From positions 1-12,304 of the forward strand of contig JAQUXD010000024.1 of assembly GCA_028692535.1 (NCBI GenBank): 12,304 nucleotides of DNA. The letters run 5' to 3'. Under the pieces are notes generated by a model that saw only the letters and a list, made by a program, of their open reading frames with translations, was not told the origin of the DNA and did not search any database. This document shows, in pieces, positions 6,088 to 12,304 of this stretch. The position numbers were made by a program, and so were the translations under genes. This DNA comes from Eubacteriales bacterium. Its GTDB lineage: Bacteria; Bacillota; Clostridia; Peptostreptococcales; Anaerovoracaceae. Numbering within the stretch: the first letter of the stretch is position 1; each line of letters begins with the position of its first letter.

Positions 6088-7131
6088 ATGAGCCTTCTCG
6101 ATCAATTGAAAAGTGAATATCGGACGCTGTCCATCGTCGGAATGGCCAAGAATTCCGGCAAAACCACGACCCTCAACTATTTGTTGGAGGAGGCCTTTGA
6201 CGAAGGCCTGGTTTTGGGTGTCACATCCACGGGGCGGGATGGCGAGAGTACCGACCTGGTGACGGGAACAGATAAGCCCAAAGTCTATCTGTTTACCGAT
6301 ACGATCGTATCGGTGCCGGACAAGCTTTATGCGCTGGCGGAAACCGGTCTGGAGATCCTGAAGCGGACCGAATACAGGACCGCCATGGGCAATGTGCTCA
6401 TTTGCCGGGTCGCCGAAAGCGGATACGTGCAGATCGCCGGCCCCGGAAGCATTCGTGAACACAAAAGGCTTTGCGAAGAAATGCTGGCCTTCGGTGTTGA
6501 CATGATCCTGATCGACGGCGCCATCGACCGCAAATCCATTGCGGCGCCCGAAACTTCCGATGCCATCATCCTGGCCACAGGCGCGGTGATTTCCCGCAGC
6601 CTCAAAGTAGTGGTGGAAGAGACCGTACACATCGTTTTTCTCTATCAGACCGAGCAGCTGACGGACGCCCGGGCGCTCTCTTTGCTGCAGGATCCGGAAG
6701 AGGAAAATTTTTGCGTCGCGGTCATTGACGATGAATACGACATGAACGTGCTTTCGGTGCGCACCGGTCTGGGGGCCGGGCCTCTTCTGAACGATGCCAT
6801 CGGCGAGCACACGAAATATGTTTATATATCCGGCGCGTTTACCGAGAGCATCATCGCCGGGATCGATCCGAAAAAGTTTTCAGGGTTTACCGTGATCCTG
6901 CCGGATCCCACGCGGATCTTCATCGGCGCGATCAAATGGCAGCAACTCAGAAAAAAAGGATTCAGGATCCAAGTGCTGCGCAATATCGATGTGGCAGCCG
7001 TCACTGTGAATCCCTTTGCGCCCTCGGGTTATGCATTCGACCGCCGGGAACTGCGTAAAAACATCGCAGACGCCCTGCCGGGCATTCCGGTCTATGATGT
7101 TCGCATGGGAGGCTTTGACACAGATGAGTAA
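6088..7131 (+). CDS. kamB: Lysine 5,6-aminomutase-associated P-loop protein KamB
   Basis: The 347-residue product starts with a P-loop: GMAKNSGKTTT, Walker A at residues 18-26. Further along are TSTGRDGE (46-53) and a Walker-B-like MILIDGAIDR (139-148). The remainder has no motif I can assign. In lysine-fermentation loci this gene sits between kamA and kamC, and databases label the family as a subunit of a reactivase for lysine 5,6-aminomutase. The idea is ATP-driven exchange of damaged adenosylcobalamin; this is known family context, not something the sequence proves. There is no signal peptide, so it should be cytoplasmic. The ribosome binding site is weak (GGAG, 5 nt before the ATG), and a hairpin precedes the gene, both consistent with lower expression than kamA. 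Its end overlaps kamC by 8 bp (ATGAGTAA), suggesting translational coupling and a joint complex. Confidence 0.85.
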   Translation: MSLLDQLKSEYRTLSIVGMAKNSGKTTTLNYLLEEAFDEGLVLGVTSTGRDGESTDLVTGTDKPKVYLFTDTIVSVPDKLYALAETGLEILKRTEYRTAMGNVLICRVAESGYVQIAGPGSIREHKRLCEEMLAFGVDMILIDGAIDRKSIAAPETSDAIILATGAVISRSLKVVVEETVHIVFLYQTEQLTDARALSLLQDPEEENFCVAVIDDEYDMNVLSVRTGLGAGPLLNDAIGEHTKYVYISGAFTESIIAGIDPKKFSGFTVILPDPTRIFIGAIKWQQLRKKGFRIQVLRNIDVAAVTVNPFAPSGYAFDRRELRKNIADALPGIPVYDVRMGGFDTDE

Positions 7132-8770
7132 AACCGCAGTGAAAATGCTGGCCAATACCAGGACACGAAACGAAATCGGATTTGAAAAGATCCTGTCCGA
7201 TATCGAGACCTGCACCGTCTACGGCAGCCAGCGAAAAAAACAGCTGAAACCCTATCTCCCCGGACAGGAGGATGCGCTGCAAAAAGAATATGACCATACC
7301 GATGTATTGTGCGGAATGGTCAGAGAACATCCCGAGGAAGTAGCGGAAATGATCGCTCTGCTTTGGCATGTCAAAGAGATCGGGCTTACGCTTTCCCGGT
7401 CCCTGAGCCAGACGCTGTCTGTGGTGGAGCTTTTCGATGTCAAGACTTTTTTGCTGCGCACTGCTGAGTTGCGCGCACTGCTTGGCAGGCTTGCGAAAAA
7501 AGTCCCCGAGGATTATCAGCTGGCGGACACCGAAGGTCTTTTGGACCGTTTGGATCCTTCCGGCGAACGGATCGATACATTTTACATTTATGATGCCTTC
7601 AGTCCGGCTTTGGCGGAACTTCGAAAAGAGAAGCGTCAGCTGGAACTCGACATGAGAAAAAGCCAAAAGAAAATCCGCTCTGAGCTTGAGAATCGTTACG
7701 GTTTCCGGATGACGCCCAAATGCGAGCTTCCGGTGCCTAAGGTCGATAAAGCACTGAGTAATCTGGTTGCCGGCCTTTCCGAATTGCATAAAACCGACGA
7801 GGATTACATGACCGTTGTGTACGGGATCACGCCCAATGCGGAAATGGACGCAATCTGCAGACGCCAGGACGCGTTGGAAGCAAAGATCGAGGAAGAAGAG
7901 GAGATCGTCTGCAGGGACCTGACGGCAGAGGTTGCCCGATGGGAAAATGAGTTGCGCTTCAACTGCGGGATCATCGGAAATTTGGATTTCGGGCTGGGAA
8001 AAGCCCGCTATGCTGCCGCACATCATTGTGTTCGTCCCCAGATCTGCGAAGAACACAGCCTGACCATTGAAAAAGGGCGCCACCTCCTGGTGGAAGAGAT
8101 CCTGTCTGCCCAAAAGAAAAGCTATTGTCCGGTGGATGTGGAATTGAAGACCGGCGTCACGGCCATCACCGGAGCAAACATGGGCGGCAAGACCATTTCC
8201 CTGAAAATGATGGGACAGGTGGCGCTGCTGGCTCAGTACGGCTTGTATGTTCCCTGTGACAAAGCTTGTGTCGGTCTGTCAAACTATATGCACATCTTGG
8301 TGGGTGACGGCCAGAACGTGCAGCGGGGATTGTCCAGCTTCGGCAGTGAAATGGAAGAGCTTCGGGAGATTCTGGACAATGCCCTGGATCGGTCCTTAAT
8401 TTTGATCGATGAGATCGCTTCGGGCACCAATCCCACCGAAGGCCTGGCACTGACAAAGAGCTTCATCGGCTACTTTGCGCAAAAGCCCTACATCACTGTT
8501 CTTACCACACACTTCGATCATGCTACTGTAGGCGCGCATATCGTGAACCTGCAGGTGCGGGGGCTGTCCGGCGCCGATTTCGACCGGTTATACAGGGAAC
8601 TGGCCCATGCCAACCGGCGGGAACGGATCGAGATCATCGCCAAGTACACGGATTATCGACTGATGCGGGTCGACCGTATGGACCAGGTACCGCGAGAGGC
8701 CCTGAACATCGCTAAAATGCTGGGGGTCTATCCCGAGATCATAGTCGAAGCAAAAAAGTATTTGGTATAA
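7124..8770 (+). CDS. kamC: MutS-like ATPase KamC, proposed aminomutase reactivase
   Basis: The 548-residue protein has a C-terminal MutS-type ABC ATPase: Walker A TGANMGGKT (about 349-357) and Walker B LILIDEIASGTNPTEG (catalytic DE near 429-430), followed by TTHFDH resembling the switch histidine. A charged, probably coiled-coil stretch (ELRKEKRQLELDMRKSQKKIRSELE) lies midway. The N-terminal mismatch-recognition domain of true MutS (about 850 residues) is missing, so DNA repair is unlikely despite the usual automated label. It is conserved in the kam locus with kamB, and the pair is named a lysine 5,6-aminomutase reactivase in databases. The ATG at 7124 overlaps the kamB stop and has GGGAGG 11 nt upstream; the longer open frame starting at 7016 lies inside kamB and is rejected. 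It precedes kamD by 60 bp. Confidence 0.88.
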   Translation: MSKTAVKMLANTRTRNEIGFEKILSDIETCTVYGSQRKKQLKPYLPGQEDALQKEYDHTDVLCGMVREHPEEVAEMIALLWHVKEIGLTLSRSLSQTLSVVELFDVKTFLLRTAELRALLGRLAKKVPEDYQLADTEGLLDRLDPSGERIDTFYIYDAFSPALAELRKEKRQLELDMRKSQKKIRSELENRYGFRMTPKCELPVPKVDKALSNLVAGLSELHKTDEDYMTVVYGITPNAEMDAICRRQDALEAKIEEEEEIVCRDLTAEVARWENELRFNCGIIGNLDFGLGKARYAAAHHCVRPQICEEHSLTIEKGRHLLVEEILSAQKKSYCPVDVELKTGVTAITGANMGGKTISLKMMGQVALLAQYGLYVPCDKACVGLSNYMHILVGDGQNVQRGLSSFGSEMEELREILDNALDRSLILIDEIASGTNPTEGLALTKSFIGYFAQKPYITVLTTHFDHATVGAHIVNLQVRGLSGADFDRLYRELAHANRRERIEIIAKYTDYRLMRVDRMDQVPREALNIAKMLGVYPEIIVEAKKYLV

Positions 8771-8830
8771 TCCAAAGAGTGGTTATCAATCAATCAACCG
8801 ATTTTAAATAACTGACGAAGGAGAAAGAGG

Positions 8831-10387
8831 ATGACGAGCAAATTGAACTTAGATCCGAAGGTCATCGACAGCGCAAGGACTTCCGCAGCCCATATTGCGC
8901 AGAGTATGCAGGAATTTATCGACAAGCATACGACGGTGTCCACGGAGCGTACGATCCTGAGACTTTTGGGGATCGACGGCATCGATGATGTGGAGCGGCC
9001 CCTGCCCAACGTGATCGTCGATGCGGTAAAGGATGCGGGCGGACTGCCCCGGGGCGTTGCCTACTGGATCGGCAATGCTATTATCCAGACCGGGAAGAAG
9101 CCTCAGGAGATTGCCGAGGCTATCGGCCGCGGGGAACTGGATCTGATGAAGCTGGAGCAAGGCAGCGCGGAAGATGCCGCCAAAGCCATTGAACCTTATG
9201 TGAACGAAGCGCTTCAGACGATTCGCGCGCAGACAGAAAAGAGAAATGAATATCTGGCAACGATCGGAGAAGGCAGGAGACCTTATCTTTACGTGATCGT
9301 CGCCACCGGAAACATTTACGAAGACGTGATTCAGGCCCAGGCTGCAGCCCGTCAGGGGGCGGACATCATTGCCGTCATCCGGACCACCGCCCAGTCTCTG
9401 CTGGATTATGTTCCCTATGGACCTACCACCGAAGGCTTCGGCGGAACCTATGCCACTCAGGAAAACTTCCGGATCATGCGGAAAGCCCTGGACGAAGTGG
9501 GAGAAGATATCGGACGTTACATTCGCCTGTGCAACTATTGCTCCGGGTTGTGCATGCCCGAGATCGCTGCAATGGGCGCCTTGGAGAGGCTGGACGTGAT
9601 GCTCAACGACGCGCTCTACGGGATTCTGTTCCGGGATATCAACATGCAGCGGACCATCATCGATCAGTATTTCTCCAGAGTGATCATCGGATACTGCGGG
9701 ATCATCTTCAATTCGGGAGAAGACAACTATCTGACTACAGACGATGCCATCGAATCGGCCCATACCGTACTGGCCTCTCAGATGATGAACGAGCAGTTCG
9801 CTGTTCTGGCCAACATCCGCGAAGAGCAGATGGGGCTGGGGCATGCTTTTGAAATGGATCCGGACACGGAAAACGGCTTCCTGATGGAGCTGGCCCAGGC
9901 GCAGATGGCCAAGGAAATCTTTCCCAGGGCGTCGCTGAAATACATGCCGCCCACCAAGTTTATGACCGGAAACATTTTCCGCGGCCACATTCAGGACGCG
10001 TTATTCAACCTGATTGCCGTCTGGACCGGTCAATCCCTGCAGTTGCTGGGCATGCTCACCGAAGCCCTGCACACGCCCCATCTCCACGACAGAATGCTTT
10101 CCATCGAGAATGCAAAATACATTTTCAACAATGCCAGAGATATCGGGGAAGAAGTTGAATTCAAGAAAGACGGAATGATCCAGAAGCGGGCGCAGAGAGT
10201 ATTGAAAGATGCCGAAGAGCTCCTTTCTCAAATCGAGAAGGATGGATTATTCCCCACCATCGAAGCCGGAAAATTTGCTGCTGTCAAGCGTCCCCTGAAT
10301 GGCGGAAAAGGATTGGCCGGCGTGTGCAAAAAGGATGGCGTATATTTCAATCCGTTTATAGAAAAAATGTTAGGAGGTGCCAAGTAA
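8831..10387 (+). CDS. kamD: Lysine 5,6-aminomutase alpha subunit (KamD)
   Basis: The 518-residue large subunit of the adenosylcobalamin- and PLP-dependent aminomutase moves the terminal amino group of L-beta-lysine from C6 to C5, giving 3,5-diaminohexanoate. The family forms a TIM barrel that holds the substrate and packs on the cobalamin domain of KamE. Recognisable segments include TERTILRLLGIDGID, GLPRGVAYWIGNAI, VIVATGNIYEDVIQAQAAARQGADIIAVIRTTAQS and PYGPTTEGFGGTYATQENFRI. Length is close to the Clostridium sticklandii subunit (about 516). AAGGAG lies 7 nt before the ATG. The 60-bp leader after kamC contains a half-site-like CAACCGAT (8795-8802). A perfect TATAAT lies at the kamC end (8766-8771) without a good -35 box, so an internal promoter is possible but weakly supported. 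The stop codon overlaps the kamE start by one base. Confidence 0.96.
   Translation: MTSKLNLDPKVIDSARTSAAHIAQSMQEFIDKHTTVSTERTILRLLGIDGIDDVERPLPNVIVDAVKDAGGLPRGVAYWIGNAIIQTGKKPQEIAEAIGRGELDLMKLEQGSAEDAAKAIEPYVNEALQTIRAQTEKRNEYLATIGEGRRPYLYVIVATGNIYEDVIQAQAAARQGADIIAVIRTTAQSLLDYVPYGPTTEGFGGTYATQENFRIMRKALDEVGEDIGRYIRLCNYCSGLCMPEIAAMGALERLDVMLNDALYGILFRDINMQRTIIDQYFSRVIIGYCGIIFNSGEDNYLTTDDAIESAHTVLASQMMNEQFAVLANIREEQMGLGHAFEMDPDTENGFLMELAQAQMAKEIFPRASLKYMPPTKFMTGNIFRGHIQDALFNLIAVWTGQSLQLLGMLTEALHTPHLHDRMLSIENAKYIFNNARDIGEEVEFKKDGMIQKRAQRVLKDAEELLSQIEKDGLFPTIEAGKFAAVKRPLNGGKGLAGVCKKDGVYFNPFIEKMLGGAK
10372..10378 (+). promoter_or_regulatory. Ribosome binding site that fixes the kamE start
   Basis: AGGAGGT inside the 3' end of kamD stands 8 nt before the ATG at 10387. 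It selects that ATG over one at 10324 in the same frame, whose 21 extra residues have no counterpart in the family. Confidence 0.85.
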
Positions 10388-11160
10388 TGAGTCACCCGAA
10401 TACAACTGCTATGAGCAAAGTGGATATTACGAAGGTCAAGCCCTACGGCGATACCCTGAACGACGGAATGATCCAGATGAGCTTTACGCTTCCGGTTCCC
10501 GACGGCGAAGAAGCAAAAGAAGCGGCCCGGATTCTGGCGAAGAAAATGGGACTGGACGAACCTGCGGTGGTCTATCATAAAGATTTGGGCATCGGATACA
10601 CGTATTTTATCGTGTACGGGAAGTGCCAGCACACCGTGGATTATTCTTCTATCAAGGTGACCAAGGTGGAAGTGGACGTGATGGATCGGCTGGAGTGCGA
10701 AAAATACATCGAAGACAACATCAAACGGCCGGTGGTCATGATCGGCGCATCCACGGGATCGGACGCGCATACCGTAGGTATCGACGCCATTATGAACATG
10801 AAGGGTTTCCACGGCCACTTCGGCTTGGAGCGCTATCACGGCATAGAGGCCATCAACATGGGGTCCCAGGTGCCAAACGAAGAGTTGATCGCCAAAGCCA
10901 TTGAAATGCATGCCGATGCGATCCTGGTCTCTCAGACTGTAACGCAGAAGGATGTGCATATCGCAAATCTGACGAACATGGTGGAATTGTGCGAAGCCGA
11001 AGGGATTCGCGACAAAGTGCTGTTGCTCTGCGGCGGTCCGCGTATTTCTCACGAACTGGCTCAGGAACTGGGCTATGACGCAGGCTTCGGAGCCGAGACT
11101 CACGCGGAAGACGTGGCCTCTTTTGTGCTTACCGAATTGGTCGCCAGAAAGCGGATATAA
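10387..11160 (+). CDS. kamE: Lysine 5,6-aminomutase beta subunit (KamE)
   Basis: The 257-residue small subunit binds adenosylcobalamin and PLP and works with KamD. The base-off/His-on cobalamin motif DAHTVG (D126, H128, G131) is present. K139 in NMKGF lies 11 residues after H128, the same spacing as H133 and K144 in the C. sticklandii beta subunit, where the lysine forms the PLP aldimine. A Rossmann-like B12 domain continues with AINMGSQVPNEELIAKAI, ADAILVSQTVTQKD and LLLCGGPRISHELAQELGYDAGFG. An N-terminal dimerisation domain (about 1-95) contains VVYHKDLGIGYTYFIVYG. Length agrees with the family (about 260). TAATG at the kamD/kamE junction implies coupled translation and equal subunit output. 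Confidence 0.96.
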   Translation: MSHPNTTAMSKVDITKVKPYGDTLNDGMIQMSFTLPVPDGEEAKEAARILAKKMGLDEPAVVYHKDLGIGYTYFIVYGKCQHTVDYSSIKVTKVEVDVMDRLECEKYIEDNIKRPVVMIGASTGSDAHTVGIDAIMNMKGFHGHFGLERYHGIEAINMGSQVPNEELIAKAIEMHADAILVSQTVTQKDVHIANLTNMVELCEAEGIRDKVLLLCGGPRISHELAQELGYDAGFGAETHAEDVASFVLTELVARKRI

Positions 11161-11172
11161 TCGTAATGTTGT

Positions 11173-11201
11173 TTTTGCGGCGGGATGTACGCACCGCAAA
11201 A
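11173..11201 (+). other. Inverted repeat in the kamE-atoD gap
   Basis: TTTTGCGG (11173-11180) and CCGCAAAA (11194-11201) form a perfect 8-bp inverted repeat with a 13-nt loop, just before the atoD ribosome binding site at 11203. No T-run follows on either strand, so it is not an intrinsic terminator. It may be an RNA processing or stability element, or affect access to the atoD start. Confidence 0.4.
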
Positions 11202-11202
11202 T

Positions 11203-11210
11203 GGAAGGAG
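11203..11210 (+). promoter_or_regulatory. Ribosome binding site that fixes the TTG start of atoD
   Basis: GGAAGGAG lies 7 nt before TTG at 11218. The only upstream ATG in frame, at 11185, sits in the hairpin loop before this site, has no ribosome binding site of its own and would add 11 non-homologous residues. Confidence 0.8.
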
Positions 11211-11217
11211 AGTATTC

Positions 11218-11907
11218 TTGAAGAACAAAATTGTGACAGCAGCAGAAGCCGTGGCTGCCATTAAGGACGGCGATACCATCATGGTCAGCGGCTTTTTGGG
11301 TACCGGATCTCCCGAGATCCTGCTGGATGCTCTTGTGGAAAAAGGCGTGAAACACCTGACGCTTATCGCGAATGACGGCGGTTTGCGGGCGGAATTCACC
11401 GGTACGACCGATAAAGGCGTAGCCAAACTGATTACTGCCGGCATGGTGGATCACATCATCGCATCCCATATCGGCATGAACCCCGATATCGGAAACGGCG
11501 CGTTGGCCGGAACGATGAAATACACGCTCTATCCCCAGGGAACTCTGGCTGAAAAAATACGGGCGGCGGGTGCCGGCCTGGGTGGCGTTCTGACGCCTAC
11601 CGGCGTTGGTACCATCGTTGCGGAAGGCAAGGAAACCTTGACCATCGAAGGCAAGGAGTATCTTTTGGAGTTGCCGCTTCATGCGGATTTTGCCCTGTGT
11701 CGGGCGGACTACTGCGATGCGTTCGGAAATTTCGCCATGCTCAAAGCGACGAAAAACTTCAACCACGTCATGGCCATGGCCGCCGATACGGTGATCTTGG
11801 CATCGGAGCAGGTATTTGAAATAGGCGAAAAGGATCCGGACTTTTATCAAGTCGCAGGGGTTTATGTCGACTACATTGTAAAGGGGGAAAAACCATGGCA
11901 GATATAA
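11218..11907 (+). CDS. atoD: Butyrate/acetoacetate CoA-transferase alpha subunit
   Basis: The 229-residue alpha subunit of a family I CoA-transferase works with the downstream beta subunit. In this pathway the pair would move CoA from butyryl-CoA to the acetoacetate released by Kce, yielding butyrate and acetoacetyl-CoA. Visible family segments are KIVTAAEAVAAIKDGDTIMVSGFLGTGSPE near the N-terminus, LIANDGG, and GGVLTPTGVGT with GKEYLLELPLHADFALCRADYCDAFGNF later. Translation most likely begins at TTG, directed by GGAAGGAG; the first residues then match family members. Specificity within family I (butyrate, acetate, acetoacetate) cannot be read from sequence and is inferred from context. It follows kamE by 57 bp, across a hairpin, and overlaps the next gene by 13 bp. 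Confidence 0.9.
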   Translation: MKNKIVTAAEAVAAIKDGDTIMVSGFLGTGSPEILLDALVEKGVKHLTLIANDGGLRAEFTGTTDKGVAKLITAGMVDHIIASHIGMNPDIGNGALAGTMKYTLYPQGTLAEKIRAAGAGLGGVLTPTGVGTIVAEGKETLTIEGKEYLLELPLHADFALCRADYCDAFGNFAMLKATKNFNHVMAMAADTVILASEQVFEIGEKDPDFYQVAGVYVDYIVKGEKPWQI

Positions 11908-12304
11908 AGGCGAGAATCGCTGCGCGGGCAGCGAAGGAGTTTAAGGACGGCTTCGTTGCAAATCTGGGCATCGGTCTTCCTACATTAGTAGCCGACTATC
12001 TTCCGGAAGACGTTCACGTGGTGATCCACTCGGAAAACGGTTTTACGGGGTTGGGCGGCGTAGCGAAAAAAGGAGAAGAAGATTATCGTGTGATCAATGC
12101 CGGCGGAGGCTGGGTTACACATATGCCGTTTGCGAATTTCTTCGGATCGGAGGAGAGCTTTTCCATCATCCGCGGAGGGCATCTGGACGCTACGGTGCTG
12201 GGTGCGATGCAGGTGGACGAAGAAGGAAATCTGGCAAACTGGATCGTGCCGGGCAAAATGGTGGCAGGCATGGGCGGCGCAATGGATCTGGTGGTCGGCG
12301 CCAA
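11895..12304 (+). CDS. atoA: Butyrate/acetoacetate CoA-transferase beta subunit, partial
   Basis: This open frame runs off the right edge after 136 codons; family members are about 215-220 residues, so roughly the last 80 are missing. The motif HSENGFTGLGG holds the glutamate (E47) that forms the glutamyl-CoA thioester in family I CoA-transferases. The segments FFGSEESFSIIRGGHLDATVLGAMQVDEEGNLANW and PGKMVAGMGGAMDLVVGA are characteristic. AAGGGGG precedes the ATG by 7 nt and the start overlaps the end of atoD by 13 bp, so the two subunits are coupled. It completes the CoA recycling step that links acetoacetate and butyryl-CoA. Confidence 0.93.
   Translation, partial: MADIKARIAARAAKEFKDGFVANLGIGLPTLVADYLPEDVHVVIHSENGFTGLGGVAKKGEEDYRVINAGGGWVTHMPFANFFGSEESFSIIRGGHLDATVLGAMQVDEEGNLANWIVPGKMVAGMGGAMDLVVGA

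Noticed and set aside
7124..8770. kamC as the DNA mismatch repair gene mutS
   Set aside because: Too short, lacking mismatch-recognition domains, and embedded in the kam operon.
8766..8771. Perfect TATAAT at the kamC stop codon as a kamDE promoter
   Set aside because: No acceptable -35 box 16-18 nt upstream, and the bases are also the end of the kamC coding sequence; kept only as a remark under kamD.
10228..11850. Minus-strand open frame (540 codons) opposite kamD-kamE-atoD
   Set aside because: It crosses three well-identified genes on the other strand and shows no domain; it is a GC-frame artefact.
1..12304. CRISPR arrays, insertion sequences, tRNA or rRNA genes, phage or defence genes
   Set aside because: I saw no spaced repeats, transposase, attachment-site duplication, tRNA-like sequence or defence domains; the window is filled by one metabolic locus.

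Overview
This window is most of a lysine-fermentation locus, which turns L-lysine into butyrate, acetate and ammonia. It carries lysine 2,3-aminomutase (kamA), both subunits of the cobalamin/PLP-dependent 5,6-aminomutase (kamD, kamE), the aminomutase-associated ATPases (kamB, kamC), 3,5-diaminohexanoate dehydrogenase (kdd), 3-aminobutyryl-CoA ammonia-lyase (kal), and a butyrate/acetoacetate CoA-transferase (atoD, and atoA cut off by the right edge). The genes, strong AAGGAG-type ribosome binding sites, sigma-54 control and moderately GC-rich sequence (judged by eye) fit an anaerobic amino-acid fermenter. A Clostridia-like Firmicute is most likely; another anaerobic phylum such as Synergistota cannot be excluded.

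Layout. On the minus strand at the left edge are kal (731-1123) and, 3 bp downstream, an RsuA/RluB-type rRNA pseudouridine synthase (23-727), followed by a terminator hairpin at the window edge. Diverging from kal on the plus strand is a sigma-54 activator gene (1295-3373), then a 284 bp regulatory gap, then the long unit kdd - kamA - kamB - kamC - kamD - kamE - atoD - atoA. Gaps in this unit are 75 bp or less, and three junctions overlap (kamB/kamC, kamD/kamE, atoD/atoA).

Control. The regulator has the GAFTGA motif and AAA+ domain of a sigma-54 enhancer-binding protein. Its N-terminal half is not a PAS, GAF or receiver domain. It is a collinear, degenerate copy of the Kdd enzyme encoded next door, with the glycine-rich nucleotide-binding loop altered. 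I read it as a catabolic enzyme turned into a metabolite sensor. Matching this, there is a -24/-12 promoter before kal (minus strand, 1213-1198, full consensus) and another before kdd (plus strand, 3588-3603). A 16-bp palindrome close to GAACCGATATCGGTTC lies upstream of each, matching at 14 of 16 positions both times. The window therefore looks like a self-contained regulon: a Kdd-like sensor/activator driving both arms of the lysine pathway.

Pathway. KamA makes L-beta-lysine; KamDE (kept active by KamBC) makes 3,5-diaminohexanoate; Kdd oxidises it to 3-keto-5-aminohexanoate. Kce, which is not in this window, would use acetyl-CoA to give 3-aminobutyryl-CoA plus acetoacetate. Kal releases ammonia to give crotonyl-CoA, and after reduction to butyryl-CoA, AtoDA swaps CoA onto acetoacetate and releases butyrate.
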